From Magnetococcales bacterium (lineage in GTDB: Bacteria; Pseudomonadota; Magnetococcia; Magnetococcales; JADFXB01): DNA of 64,000 bases. The stretch lies in assembly GCA_015233935.1 (NCBI GenBank), contig JADFXB010000001.1, positions 19,997-83,996 of the forward strand, written 5' to 3'. Shown one piece after another: positions 17,440 to 26,505 of this stretch. The position numbers were made by a program, and so were the translations under genes. Under the pieces are notes generated by a model, which saw only the letters and a program-made list of their open reading frames with translations, made no database searches and was not told the origin of the DNA. How positions within the stretch are numbered: the stretch's first letter is position 1; each line of letters begins with the position of its first letter.

Positions 17440-18309
17440 TTACTCGCTTTCTTGAGTTTGGTTTGAATTCGCCAGTTTCCCTTTGGCTATCAGCTTCCTC
17501 TTAAATGCGGAAGCCTTGGCATGGATCAGCTTTTGATCATCCCCTGAGCTGACGGCCTCCCGGTAAGCCTGGCTGGCGTTTCCTGTCTGTTGGTAAATCT
17601 CAATGAATCTTGCTTCCATTGAGTCGGTGATTGGCAGCTTTCTATGCCGTTTTTCTGGTTCAACCTGGGGAACCAGAGATTGCAGGTTGGTTTTTTCCTC
17701 GTCTGTTTGTTCCTGCAAGGGCAGATTGACCAAGTGCATGTTTTCTATTTCCATCTGCCGTTTGGTCATGTCATGGCGGGCCATAGCGTACTGGTGAAGC
17801 GTCTCACCCATTTTGATAATGGATTCTTTTACCTTCGGAACTAATTCTGAGATGATTTTGGTAGCGTCTCCGGGGAGACTATGATAGAGGCTAAAGAGGA
17901 TGACGTTAGTAATGCTATGGGCGATTGGCTTGGGCATGGGATGTGGTAAAGGGATGGGCTTGTCTTGATACTTCCCATGCTTTCGGATCGCAGGTAAAAC
18001 CTCAGAGGTGACCCATTTTTTGAATATTTTGGCTTCAGGCTTGGTTGAGCCAAAAATTAGAGCGTATACACCGGATTCGTTGATGTAGTTTGACCTCTGA
18101 TTGCGCCCCATGCTATCGATGACGTCGCTTTTAGCGACATCATCTTTGTCTACGTGAGTGGCAACTGCATCGCGTGGGGTGGCATAACCTAACGCCACAC
18201 ATACATCATTGGCATTGAACCAAGGGTTTCCTTCCTTATTGATCTGAATACGGATCTGTTGCCGCCCGAAGTTAAGGGGGATGAGGGGGTTCGGAATGTC
18301 TTGCGTCAT
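17440..18309 (-). CDS. BRO-N domain antirepressor-like protein
   Basis: The 289-residue protein has a BRO N-terminal domain (about 12-115) with PWFNANDVCVALGYATPRDAV, a downstream NYINESGVYALIFGSTKPEA block, and WVTSEVLPAIRKHGKY, all standard for phage antirepressors and BRO DNA-binding proteins. The C-terminal half is polar and helical without a recognised domain. It stands directly before the S24 repressor gene and 11 bp after the nuclease gene, so repressor and putative antirepressor are co-transcribed, an arrangement suited to a regulatory switch. Confidence 0.87.
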   Translation of the reverse strand: MTQDIPNPLIPLNFGRQQIRIQINKEGNPWFNANDVCVALGYATPRDAVATHVDKDDVAKSDVIDSMGRNQRSNYINESGVYALIFGSTKPEAKIFKKWVTSEVLPAIRKHGKYQDKPIPLPHPMPKPIAHSITNVILFSLYHSLPGDATKIISELVPKVKESIIKMGETLHQYAMARHDMTKRQMEIENMHLVNLPLQEQTDEEKTNLQSLVPQVEPEKRHRKLPITDSMEARFIEIYQQTGNASQAYREAVSSGDDQKLIHAKASAFKRKLIAKGKLANSNQTQESE

Positions 18310-18320
18310 TGGATTATTCC

Positions 18321-18812
18321 TTATCGCTGTTTTCTAAATTCCCAGGGAGGTTGAGGATTGGGAGCTGCCCACAAACCCCTTTTTGCATCCATCGCCTCCT
18401 GCTGGAATTGAAACAAGGTAGGATCTTTAGCGTACTGCTCATAAGTCCAGGCCATGCCCTGACGCACCTGCTCGGCATTGATGTTGGTATTACCCAGAAA
18501 AAGGGTGGCCATGGTACGGTTGTAGCGGTCTTTATTCTTGGTAGGGGGAATGATGATAGAAACCTTTTTCCCCATGACCATGGCGGCAAGATGCTGGCGG
18601 GACTCTTTTCCATACGGCTGGTTACTTTCCGGCGCATCAATTTGTGCGAGACGTAAGCGGGTTTCGTTGCCATCGAGCATGGCAACAACCGTATCCCCAT
18701 CCACGACTCGGACAATTTCCCCTTCTTTCTTGGCAGGCTGACAAGCAGTGAGAATGATAGAAAGCAGAGAGAAGATGAGTATGACAACTATACGCCTTGG
18801 ATTGCCGTTCAT
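18321..18812 (-). CDS. Thermonuclease (SNase-like) lipoprotein
   Basis: The 163-residue protein has a short signal sequence ending in LTAC (lipobox). A staphylococcal-nuclease fold follows: VRVVDGDTVVA, RLRLAQIDAPES and KDRYNRTMATLFL carry the usual Asp, Arg and Glu positions. It is expected to cleave DNA/RNA with calcium in the periplasm. The start at 18812 is chosen because CGGAGA precedes it and it lies 1 bp after the stop of the upstream gene; a longer frame would overlap. Such nucleases are common on conjugative elements with parM-like genes. Confidence 0.87.
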   Translation of the reverse strand: MNGNPRRIVVILIFSLLSIILTACQPAKKEGEIVRVVDGDTVVAMLDGNETRLRLAQIDAPESNQPYGKESRQHLAAMVMGKKVSIIIPPTKNKDRYNRTMATLFLGNTNINAEQVRQGMAWTYEQYAKDPTLFQFQQEAMDAKRGLWAAPNPQPPWEFRKQR

Positions 18813-18813
18813 A

Positions 18814-19128
18814 TCATTCTCCGAGCATTTCATTCAAATCATCATCAGAACAAAGATTTTCAAGGTTATAGTTCATGGAACCTGAAGAAGAGGATTGTTG
18901 ATGGATAGCAGGTTCGGATGGCATTGGACGCTCTGTATTTTGTTGAAAGGAAATTTTTCCTTGCAGAATCATCAAGCCGCATTGAGCCAGATAGCGCATC
19001 CTTGCTCCTCGCGCCATAGGATCTCTGCCCAAGAATTCGTTGAAAAGTTCTGGTTCGGCATCCTCGTTAAGAATGATTTGCAATCTTATTTTCCGAGGGA
19101 GAATTTTGGTTCCCATAGTCTTATCCAT
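18814..19128 (-). CDS. Small ParM-linked protein, possible ParR-like DNA-binding partner
   Basis: The 104-residue basic-then-acidic protein overlaps the 3' end of the parM-like gene. The N-terminal half (KILPRKIRLQIILNEDAEPELFNEFLG) could form a ribbon-helix-helix, as in ParR/StbB partners that bind centromere DNA. The C-terminal half is low-complexity and acidic, fitting a filament-contacting tail. The family identity rests on position and size rather than a clear motif. The start could be 19128 or 19116. Confidence 0.55.
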   Translation of the reverse strand: MDKTMGTKILPRKIRLQIILNEDAEPELFNEFLGRDPMARGARMRYLAQCGLMILQGKISFQQNTERPMPSEPAIHQQSSSSGSMNYNLENLCSDDDLNEMLGE

Positions 19129-20131
19129 CACTGGTTAAGGTGTTTTTACTGTGCCGTTCCCCAAACAAAAAGAATCCTCGGACATTGGCAAAAGCCGGGT
19201 TGGTAGCGATTTCTATCGTGTGGTTGGGAAATACTTTCTTGAAGGCAGGCAGGAAGAAATCAGCACCACCGCCCACCAAAATAACACGGGAAATATCAAT
19301 GACATTTCCGATTTTACTCACGACCTGTTGGGCGATAAGGTCAGTCAATGGAGCAACTGCCGGTAGGTGTTGCTTGAGATCATAAGGTTTCCCAAACGCC
19401 TCAAACATCCAACCATTTTTGGCAGATTGCTCCAAGGTGTTTGTGCTGGTGATCGGAACGTTCAGCTTTTTGGATACCTCCTCGGAAAGTTTGGCAAGAA
19501 TATTGGACATGCCTCCGGGAAAGCTGCCACTTCTTTCCTTAATGGGTTTCAAACCATGGCAAACCAGAAAATCCATAGTGAAATAACCTGGATCCAGAAC
19601 CAGAACATTGGCGGTTCTAGAAAAATTGCTGGTGGCCGCCATATGATCCATGAATCCCCCCATGGGTTGGGGTATGACGACGCACCTTTGGATGACAACT
19701 ATTTTGCCATTTGGAAATATGTGGGATCCTTCCAACCTTTTGGCCAGCATAGCTTTATCACGCCAGTACGCATTGACGGGCAAGCCAGCTACCAGCAGAT
19801 CCACCTCCTGATGTTTCATGTAATGCAACGTTCCATGGAACAATGCCATGTAATAGGGAGAGTTAGCGTAGTCCTGGTTTAAGCTGCGTCCATCTCCCAC
19901 ATGCACGCTATGAATGGTGTCCTTGCCCACCTCGAACTCCACCCCATCTACCCGCACCTTAACCACATCCATAGAGGCTAGAAGCCTTTCACCCTTATCC
20001 AATGAACTTGGGGTAGTAACAATGGATGGAATAGAGTCGGTGATAATCGCACCGCTTGTTTCGTCCCGCCCACCGGTAAATTTGCAGTTGCCATAGCCGC
20101 CATCAAATGCGGCAATAATTTTCTTGCTCAT
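19121..20131 (-). CDS. parM: ParM/StbA-family actin-like partition ATPase
   Basis: The 336-residue protein has the actin-fold signature elements: the phosphate-1 loop FDGGYGNCKF (about 8-17), phosphate-2 DPGYFTMDF, and the adenosine motif LVGGGADFF. ParM filaments push plasmid copies apart; ICE homologues help keep the excised circle. Start 20131 has AAGGAAGG upstream and is the first residue matching the family; the longer frame from 20206 is not supported. It heads a five-gene leftward operon (parM, small partner, nuclease, BRO, S24 repressor). Confidence 0.88.
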   Translation of the reverse strand: MSKKIIAAFDGGYGNCKFTGGRDETSGAIITDSIPSIVTTPSSLDKGERLLASMDVVKVRVDGVEFEVGKDTIHSVHVGDGRSLNQDYANSPYYMALFHGTLHYMKHQEVDLLVAGLPVNAYWRDKAMLAKRLEGSHIFPNGKIVVIQRCVVIPQPMGGFMDHMAATSNFSRTANVLVLDPGYFTMDFLVCHGLKPIKERSGSFPGGMSNILAKLSEEVSKKLNVPITSTNTLEQSAKNGWMFEAFGKPYDLKQHLPAVAPLTDLIAQQVVSKIGNVIDISRVILVGGGADFFLPAFKKVFPNHTIEIATNPAFANVRGFFLFGERHSKNTLTSDG

Positions 20132-20206
20132 GCCTTCAAACCTTCCTTTTCTTGGCTGTCTTAGAAATGAGATCAACGATCTTGAAAAACAGATCGATCC
20201 ACTCAA

Positions 20207-20987
20207 AATTTCTCGAAACCTGGCGGATTGCTTGTCCGATGCTCATATATAAGACAATCAATCTGACATATGAGATGGCGGAATTTTAGCCGTACCACTT
20301 GGGTCTGGCGACATCACAAAAGGGGGAGATGCCCCCCTTTTATTCTACGTCCAGACCTTTTCAGCAGGTGCAATGAGTAGAAATCGGAGGGTGAAAGTCT
20401 ATAAAAATCATCCCTGTATTTTCACTTGGACAAATAGAGAATGACATCCGGGAACCCTACGGCGGCAAGGGCGGACCACCTGCAACAAGTCAGATGAATA
20501 TAGAGAAACAAAAACTTGTTATTGAATTTTTCATTCGTCGGGGATAAATTTGGACCATTGTTTCCTGCCTCATGGATGAAGGCAGGGTGCACCCCATGCA
20601 CATATAGGTGGGGAGGCTACGGACTTACCAGGGAGGTAAGTTTGACAGAAGCCGACACAGGTTGAACTTGCAGAACAAGGGAGACCTCTCCGGCCTGGAC
20701 CGGACACACGGGAAGGTAGACAAAGTCCTTCCATCCTTCAAAGGACAGGTCAAGACCTGTCCATCAGGCGATTCTCTGTCACCAGGGATCGATAAAGCCG
20801 GAGTTCTGGCAGCCAAAATCATTTGGCCATATTCGAGGCGGGCAGATTGCCGGTCCTCACCACCACGTTGTTCAATCAAACCAAACACACAGGCAGTTCA
20901 CACAGCCCCACCGGGGGGACGCTATGAAACCCCCAAGGGGATTCGTGCGTCCGCTTCCCGTGGGACATCAACCCAGGAGAAAAACGC
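20207..20987. other. Non-coding stretch with strong inverted repeats between parM and recombinase
   Basis: No convincing gene is seen. The region holds AAAGGGGG/CCCCCTTT (about 20319-20341) followed by a T-rich tail and TACGTCCAG. It also holds CCTGCCT/AGGCAGG (20564-20586), the perfect palindrome GGGTGCACCC (20585-20594) and a 9-bp hairpin GGACAGGTC/GACCTGTCC (20743-20762). A 127-residue frame (20608-20991) is open but has biased, low-information composition. The region may hold the parM promoter/centromere, a structured RNA or a transfer origin. Confidence 0.45.
20743..20762. other. Perfect 9-bp stem with 2-nt loop
   Basis: GGACAGGTC and GACCTGTCC flank AA. It is nearly a perfect 20-bp palindrome and is therefore as likely a protein-binding site as an RNA hairpin. 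Confidence 0.55.
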
Positions 20988-21323
20988 ATGAATACCAACA
21001 CGATCAAACACAACGAACACAATCAGAACAACCTGCATCACAATGGCCATGACCTGTTGCCCATGCTGGCAATGGAGTGGTTCCCGATGCAACCGGGTCT
21101 CCGTCTGGCAAACGGAATCAACCTGTACCGGGGTAGTTTTTTGTCCCAATTCTTCGGCGGTTCTATGAACAGCCGGGCCGTGTCTGAGGGGAAGGAAGCG
21201 GACTGGCTTCACACTCTCGGCGGCGGGACTACTCACACTGACAATCAGTGCGGCCAGTCAAGGAAGACGAATACAGGGGAAGGAAGAGATGGAAACAGCC
21301 TACGGCTGGAAGGCCAAACTTGA
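20988..21323 (+). CDS. Hypothetical small protein upstream of the recombinase
   Basis: A 111-residue frame with a fair ribosome-binding site (AGGAGA, about 8 bp before ATG 20988). The N-terminus is unusually rich in Asn and His; no domain is recognised. Its 3' end overlaps the recombinase start by 35 bp in another frame, so at least the C-terminal part is doubtful. It may be spurious. Confidence 0.3.
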   Translation: MNTNTIKHNEHNQNNLHHNGHDLLPMLAMEWFPMQPGLRLANGINLYRGSFLSQFFGGSMNSRAVSEGKEADWLHTLGGGTTHTDNQCGQSRKTNTGEGRDGNSLRLEGQT

Positions 21324-22272
21324 CAAAATCCTCCGTGAGCATATCCGGGGTTCCAGTCGGCATCCGGGGAAATCGGTATCGATCCAAACCCAGGTTGCCC
21401 GGCGGGCTGTCTTGTTCATGGCGTTCAAAACATTGCGGGAAGATTTGGGGTTCAGGATTGAGGAGCCGGACAACCTCAAACCAAAACACGTTGAAGCGTT
21501 GGCAAAATTTTGGGAGGAATCCAACTTATCGGCATCCACCATACAGAACCGAATCAGCCACATGAGGGTATTTGCCGGATGGATAAACAAACAGGGAATG
21601 ATCCAAAGTCCCTGTGAATATCTGGCCGACCCGCAAAGGGGAAAACGTACCCTTGTTGCTGAAAAGGATCGATCATGGGAAGGCAACGGCATAGACCTGG
21701 TCCAGGTGCTTGAGTCGGTTAAAGCTGCCGATCCATGGATTGCCATCCAGCTTGAACTGCAAGCGGCACTGGGATTACGGAGGCAAGAAAGTTGGCGTCT
21801 CCGTCCTGGTATCGATTGGAACCATAGTTCGGACGTTCATGTTTTTCGGGGAACCAAGGGAGGGAGGAGCAGGCGAGTACCGGTTGACACCGAAGCCAAG
21901 GTTGAAGTTTTGCAACGCGCCCTGGCCATGGCTGGCCCGGATGGTTCCATGATGCCAGCCAACTACACCCTGAAACGGTGGTTATCCCACTATGATTATT
22001 TCCTTCAAAAATTGGGGATCACCAAGCAAGGGCTTGGGGTAACCAGTCATGGCCTACGCCATGAATATGTCCATGGCCGATACCAAGAGAGAATGGGAGT
22101 ACCGGCACCGGTACGCGGCGGGGAAAAACCAGCCATGACCACCGATGAACGGCGGGTTGCCGAGAGACACATTTCGGAAGAAATGGGCCACTCCCGACCA
22201 TCCATTGTAACAGCCTATAGCGGCTCAAACCGGAAGACAAAGACTGTCAGGAAACCATCAAATTTAGGATGA
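21289..22272 (+). CDS. Tyrosine recombinase / integrase-domain protein
   Basis: The 327-residue protein has an N-terminal SAM-like core-binding domain (about 1-110). Its catalytic domain has the first arginine in LGLRRQES (about 160), the box HGLRH (about 257-261), the histidine in EMGHS and the tyrosine in TAYSG. All key residues are present, so activity is expected. GGAAGAG precedes ATG 21289. It differs from the P4-type integrases at 38348 and 59537 and resembles integrase-like proteins that accompany conjugative elements. A role in dimer resolution or cassette integration at the adjacent defense island is possible. Confidence 0.82.
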   Translation: METAYGWKAKLDKILREHIRGSSRHPGKSVSIQTQVARRAVLFMAFKTLREDLGFRIEEPDNLKPKHVEALAKFWEESNLSASTIQNRISHMRVFAGWINKQGMIQSPCEYLADPQRGKRTLVAEKDRSWEGNGIDLVQVLESVKAADPWIAIQLELQAALGLRRQESWRLRPGIDWNHSSDVHVFRGTKGGRSRRVPVDTEAKVEVLQRALAMAGPDGSMMPANYTLKRWLSHYDYFLQKLGITKQGLGVTSHGLRHEYVHGRYQERMGVPAPVRGGEKPAMTTDERRVAERHISEEMGHSRPSIVTAYSGSNRKTKTVRKPSNLG

Positions 22273-22996
22273 ATTTGAGCAGAGAAAAATAATAATAAAA
22301 ACAGCATATTAAGAAGGTGAAAAATGGAAATATCAAGCCTGAAGAGCTATTCACGATAATTTCATCTATCGGTAATAGGTTTTTGTGGCCCTGGCAGACT
22401 ATTTATTAACTTACTCTCGTTCAATTTGGACCTTTCCCTTGGAGGATGATTGAGGCAGATATGGCCGGAATCCATCAAAAGTTGGTCAACTTTATCACCG
22501 AACACCACCACTCAGCCTGGATCAAACCTGTTCCGGGAGACGGTAGAAAAATTGCTGCGGTGGAAATATTGGTGACGGATTATGGAACGGTGGAGAGGAC
22601 GGTTATTCTGGAACCGACTTGGGTAAGTGTTTTGGGGTGGCTTGGTTATTGATCATTCCTGGTTGCGGTATAGATTACACCATCTGGTTTCGGGGCTGTC
22701 AGAAATACATAGGTCCGATCTGGCCTGGTACCACTAATGGAAATCTGGGGTGCGTCATCAGTGTGCGAAAGAGTCTTTCTGACCTGACGGTAAATAAGTT
22801 GACAACGCCCTTTCATCTGTTCTGGAATGCGTTACCGCGTCACGGTATCATCCAGGGTGGAATTTTTGATTAAGGTTAATGAAAAACCCCTGGTTAATTA
22901 TAGTCTACTATATGTATACTGACCACGCTAGGGGTTAGGGGATTCAATTTTCGGTCCCCTGAAATCCACCACCAAACGATTGCAGGGGAATCTTGC
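22273..22996. other. Spacer between recombinase and restriction island
   Basis: This stretch of about 720 bp holds one weak small ORF (22461-22652) and likely promoter DNA for the hsd operon. A 6-bp hairpin AGGGGA/TCCCCT (about 22938-22962) lies just upstream of hsdM. Base composition changes from AT-rich here to GC-rich in the hsd genes, consistent with the left edge of an acquired island. Confidence 0.4.
22461..22652 (+). CDS. Hypothetical 63-residue protein
   Basis: TGAGG lies 5 bp before ATG 22461; a second ATG at 22446 is also in frame. The product (MAGIHQKLVNFITEHHHSAW...) is alpha/beta in appearance with no recognised domain. It stands alone between the recombinase and hsdM. Confidence 0.3.
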   Translation: MAGIHQKLVNFITEHHHSAWIKPVPGDGRKIAAVEILVTDYGTVERTVILEPTWVSVLGWLGY

Positions 22997-24616
22997 ATGC
23001 ACTGGATCGCTCCCAGCGAAAAAGATACTGCCGCCACAACACTGGAAAAGCGTCTTTGGGATGCTGCCGATCAGTTTCGCGCCAACTCAGGGTTGAAGGC
23101 GCAAGAGTATTCCAGCCCCATCCTTGGTCTGATTTTCCTACGCTTCGCCGAGGTGCGTTTTGCCGCTCAACGGGCCAGGCTGGAGAAGGCGGGTACGTCG
23201 TCCCGACGGGGCAGTCGCGTGGACGAGCCTGCGGCTTACCACGCCGAAAGCATCCTTTATCTTCCCACCGAGTCGCGCTTTGACCATCTGCTCCACCGGC
23301 CCGAGGCTGAGGACATCGGCGCGAAGGTCAACGCGGCCATGCGAGACATTGAAAAGCACAACCCGCAACTCGCTGGAGTTCTACCCAAGACCTACAACCT
23401 CTTTACCAGCACCCTGCTCAAGGAGTTGCTCAAGAAGGTCTCTGAAATCCCTGCCAGTGTGGATTATGACGCCTTCGGGCGTATCTACGAATACTTTCTT
23501 GGCGAGTTCGCCCGTACCGAGGGGCAGAAGGGTGGGGAGTTTTACACGCCGAGCTGTATTGTCCGTCTGCTCACCGAGGTTATCGAGCCCTACCACGGGC
23601 GCATCCTCGATCCTGCCTGCGGATCGGGTGGCATGTTCGTCTCTTCGGCACGCTTTGTGGCCGGGCATCAGAAGGATCCCGCTGCCGAACTCTCCATCCA
23701 CGGTGTTGAGAAAACCGACGAGACCGGTCGTCTCTGTCGTCTGAACCTGGCTGTCCACGGTCTGGAAGGCGACATCCGTCATGGCGGCAATATCAATAGC
23801 TACTATGACGACCCCCACGCCGCCACCGGCCAGTTCGACTTCGTCCTGGCCAATCCGCCCTTCAACGTCAACGCCGTGGACAAGGAGCGTTTGAAAGACG
23901 CCGTGGGTGTGGGCCGTCGTTTTCCCTTCGGTCTGCCGCGCACCGACAATGCCAACTACCTGTGGATTCAGCTTTTCTACTCCGCGCTCAATGCCAGGGG
24001 GCGGGCCGGTTTCGTCATGGCCAATTCTGCCTCGGATGCCCGCTCCTCCGAGCAGGAATTGCGGCAGCAACTCATCGAGGCAAAGGCGGTGGATGTGATG
24101 GTCGCCGTCGGTCCCAACACCTTCTACACGGTGACGCTGCCCTGTACGTTGTGGTTCCTCGACCGGGGCAAGGCCAGAACGCCTCGCGCCGATTCGGTAC
24201 TCTTCATTGATGCCCGCCACATCTACCGACAGGTGGACCGCGCCCATCGGGAGTGGACCCCCGGCCAGATCGGCTTCCTCGCCAATCTGGTGCGCCTCTA
24301 TCGGGGCGAGACCCTGGATTTTACCATGGGCGGTGACGAGGCAGGGATGAAAATCCGGGAGGTTTTCGGCAAAAATCCGCAATACGCCGATGTGCCCGGA
24401 CTGTGCAAGGTGGCCACACTTGCGGAAATCGCGGCGCAGGGCTGGTCTCTCAATCCCGGTCGCTATGTGGGCGTGGCTCCGGGCGAGGAGGTGAGTGACG
24501 AGGATTTCAAAGAGCAGCTCGAAACATTGAACGAGGAGTTGGAATCGCTGAACGCCCAGTCGCGGGAACTGGAGCAGGTAATCGCCAGAAACGTTGCGGA
24601 GATTTTGGAAGCATAA
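22997..24616 (+). CDS. hsdM: Type I restriction-modification methyltransferase subunit HsdM
   Basis: HsdM transfers a methyl group from S-adenosylmethionine to adenine in the site chosen by HsdS. The 539-residue protein has the N-terminal helical HsdM domain, the AdoMet-binding motif DPACGSGG (205-212) and the catalytic NPPF (286-289). A C-terminal coiled coil ([20 protein letters not shown]) is typical for HsdS contact. ATG 22997 is preceded by AGGGGA. It opens a co-oriented run hsdM, vapB-like, PIN, hsdS, DUF1016 and hsdR, followed by the giant PNP-TPR-PIN gene. The operon is noticeably more GC-rich than the conjugation genes. Confidence 0.95.
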   Translation: MHWIAPSEKDTAATTLEKRLWDAADQFRANSGLKAQEYSSPILGLIFLRFAEVRFAAQRARLEKAGTSSRRGSRVDEPAAYHAESILYLPTESRFDHLLHRPEAEDIGAKVNAAMRDIEKHNPQLAGVLPKTYNLFTSTLLKELLKKVSEIPASVDYDAFGRIYEYFLGEFARTEGQKGGEFYTPSCIVRLLTEVIEPYHGRILDPACGSGGMFVSSARFVAGHQKDPAAELSIHGVEKTDETGRLCRLNLAVHGLEGDIRHGGNINSYYDDPHAATGQFDFVLANPPFNVNAVDKERLKDAVGVGRRFPFGLPRTDNANYLWIQLFYSALNARGRAGFVMANSASDARSSEQELRQQLIEAKAVDVMVAVGPNTFYTVTLPCTLWFLDRGKARTPRADSVLFIDARHIYRQVDRAHREWTPGQIGFLANLVRLYRGETLDFTMGGDEAGMKIREVFGKNPQYADVPGLCKVATLAEIAAQGWSLNPGRYVGVAPGEEVSDEDFKEQLETLNEELESLNAQSRELEQVIARNVAEILEA

Positions 24617-24668
24617 GGACAGAAACCATTCTGAGCCTGTCTTGGAACCACGGATAGAGGGAAAATCC

Positions 24669-24920
24669 ATGTTGCACGCCATAGAAGAAGAGGTGATCCT
24701 CCCCGCTGACGGCAAACTGCCGGATTCGTTTCATGCGGCCTTTGGACGCAGGGCCAGGGTCATCGTGCTGTTGCCGGACCCCGTCGAAGGGACAGAGTCT
24801 GACCAGGATGACGCGCAACGGTTGATGGCGTTCGCCGGAACCATCGACTGGCCCATGGACGATCCTGTGGCCTGGCAACGGCAACAGCGGGATGAATGGG
24901 ATCGGCCATGGGATCGCTGA
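24669..24920 (+). CDS. Putative VapB-like antitoxin
   Basis: The 83-residue protein starts with a short beta-rich segment (EEEVILPADGKLPDSF) that could be a swapped-hairpin DNA-binding fold, followed by an acidic, tryptophan-containing tail suited to toxin binding. GAGGGA lies 6 bp before ATG 24669. The 3' end overlaps the PIN gene, the usual antitoxin-toxin layout. Identification rests mainly on this context. Confidence 0.65.
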   Translation: MLHAIEEEVILPADGKLPDSFHAAFGRRARVIVLLPDPVEGTESDQDDAQRLMAFAGTIDWPMDDPVAWQRQQRDEWDRPWDR

Positions 24921-25336
24921 ACTTTCTGCTCGACACCAACGCGGTCATCTACCTGCACAAGGGATTATTGAAGGATCCCTTGCCCCCAGGCCGCATGGCG
25001 ATTTCGTTCATCACCGACATCGAATTGCGCAGCTTCCCTGGCCTGCAAAGCGAACAGGAAGCCTGGTTGGCGCGATTCCTCGCCAACGTTCAACACATTG
25101 GTTTATCCCATGAAATCAAGGAAACCGCCATCCGGTTGCGTCGCCTCTATCGACTCAGGATTCCGGATGCCCTCATTGCCGCCAGTGCCACCCTCCACGG
25201 CGCGGTATTGCTGACCAATGACGATCAACTGCACAAGGTGTCCGAGTTGGTTTGTCGCAGATTGGAATTGATCGCCCCAGCCTCCAGACTTGGAAAAAAC
25301 ATTGCCGCAAATGTGGCGGGGATTCTGGAGGAGTGA
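24908..25336 (+). CDS. vapC: PIN-domain ribonuclease toxin, VapC-like
   Basis: The 142-residue PIN domain has LLDTNAVIYL (first Asp), ITDIELRSF (Glu), RIPDALIAASA (Asp) and LLTNDDQLHKV (last Asp pair), the full acidic set of an active VapC-type RNase. Two ATGs (24896 and 24908) are possible; 24908 places the first strand at the usual distance. It overlaps the antitoxin and is 2 bp before hsdS, so it is embedded in the type I restriction operon. Confidence 0.85.
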   Translation: MGSLNFLLDTNAVIYLHKGLLKDPLPPGRMAISFITDIELRSFPGLQSEQEAWLARFLANVQHIGLSHEIKETAIRLRRLYRLRIPDALIAASATLHGAVLLTNDDQLHKVSELVCRRLELIAPASRLGKNIAANVAGILEE

Positions 25337-25338
25337 GG

Positions 25339-26505
25339 ATGGCGATTTGGAGAGAGTGCCTTCTTGGCGACGTTCTTAACCTCAAACGCGGTTACGATTT
25401 GCCGCACAATGTGCGGTCACCGGGAATTATTCCTGTGGTTTCGTCGTCCGGCATTACCGATCACCATTCTGAGGCAAAGGTAAAAGGGCCAGGCGTCGTA
25501 ACTGGTCGATACGGTACGCTTGGGCAGGTCTTTTATGTAGATTCCGATTTCTGGCCACTCAACACCAGCCTTTATGTTCAAGACTTCAAAGGAAACGATC
25601 CCCGCTTCATTTCATATTTTCTTGGCACTCTTAATTTCGGGTCACATAATGCTGCGGGTGCGGTTCCAGGTGTAAACAGGAACCATTTACACGCTATGGA
25701 AGTCCGCCTTCCCCCCCTCCCCATCCAACGCCGCGTCGCAGGTATCCTCTCGGCCTACGACGAACTGATCGAGAACAACCAGCAGCGCATCAAGATTCTG
25801 GAGACCATGGCCCGCGCCCTCTACCGCGAGTGGTTCGTCCACTTCCGATTCCCCGGCCACGAAAACGTGCGGCGCGTCCCCTCGCCTTTGGGGGAGATTC
25901 CGGAGGGGTGGGAGGTGAAGAAATTGGGCGAACTTTATGATACTAGCTCAGGCGGGACACCAAGTCGCAAGAAACCAGAATATTTTGAGGGTGGCAGTAT
26001 CGATTGGGTAAAGAGTCAAGAATTGCTTGATGGATTCATCCTTTCTTCCGAAGAGCGCATTACGGAAAAGGCGTTGGATAATTCATCTGCAAAAGTATTT
26101 CCAGAGAACACGGTGTTGATTGCACTCTACGGCGCGACCATCGGCAAGCTCGGTATCATTGCTGAAAAAGCTGCTACTAACCAAGCGTGCTGTGCGGTTC
26201 TTCCGAAGCGTTCGGCATTTGGGAGGGAGTTTGCGTTTTTGACGCTGCTTCTGAATCGAGAGCGGATCATCGGTCTTCGCCTGGGTGCTGCTCAACAGAA
26301 TATTAGCCAAGTCTTATTGAGAAACTTGGATTGTGTCAAACCTCCCGACAAGTTGGTAAGCCAGTTTACCGGACGATCTGCGTCGTTTATGGATGGCATT
26401 CTTATCCTCCAACGCCAAACCCAAAACCTCCGCCGCACCCGCGACCTGCTCCTACCCCGCCTGCTGTCGGGGCAAATCGATGTGGAGGCCATTCCCCATG
26501 CCTGA
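25339..26505 (+). CDS. hsdS: Type I restriction specificity subunit HsdS
   Basis: The 388-residue protein shows two target-recognition domains (about 5-120 and 190-340). Each is followed by a conserved helical spacer: LPPLPIQRRVAGILSAYDELIENNQQRIKILETMA (about 120-170) and the C-terminal IQRQTQNLRRTRDLLLPRLLSGQ. The second TRD is more AT-rich than the spacers, as expected for exchanged TRDs. GGAGGAGTGAGG directly precedes ATG 25339. The stop overlaps the DUF1016 start by 8 bp. Confidence 0.93.
   Translation: MAIWRECLLGDVLNLKRGYDLPHNVRSPGIIPVVSSSGITDHHSEAKVKGPGVVTGRYGTLGQVFYVDSDFWPLNTSLYVQDFKGNDPRFISYFLGTLNFGSHNAAGAVPGVNRNHLHAMEVRLPPLPIQRRVAGILSAYDELIENNQQRIKILETMARALYREWFVHFRFPGHENVRRVPSPLGEIPEGWEVKKLGELYDTSSGGTPSRKKPEYFEGGSIDWVKSQELLDGFILSSEERITEKALDNSSAKVFPENTVLIALYGATIGKLGIIAEKAATNQACCAVLPKRSAFGREFAFLTLLLNRERIIGLRLGAAQQNISQVLLRNLDCVKPPDKLVSQFTGRSASFMDGILILQRQTQNLRRTRDLLLPRLLSGQIDVEAIPHA

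Noticed and set aside
20608-20991. 127-codon open frame in the non-coding stretch
   Set aside because: Composition is Gly/Pro/Ser/Arg-rich without domain pattern, it overlaps hairpins, and no good ribosome-binding site precedes it.
22619-22873. 84-codon frame between recombinase and hsdM
   Set aside because: It overlaps the weak 63-residue ORF, has no start signal and no recognisable pattern.
23381-24715. 444-codon minus-strand frame opposite hsdM
   Set aside because: It is antisense to an unmistakable HsdM with intact motifs.
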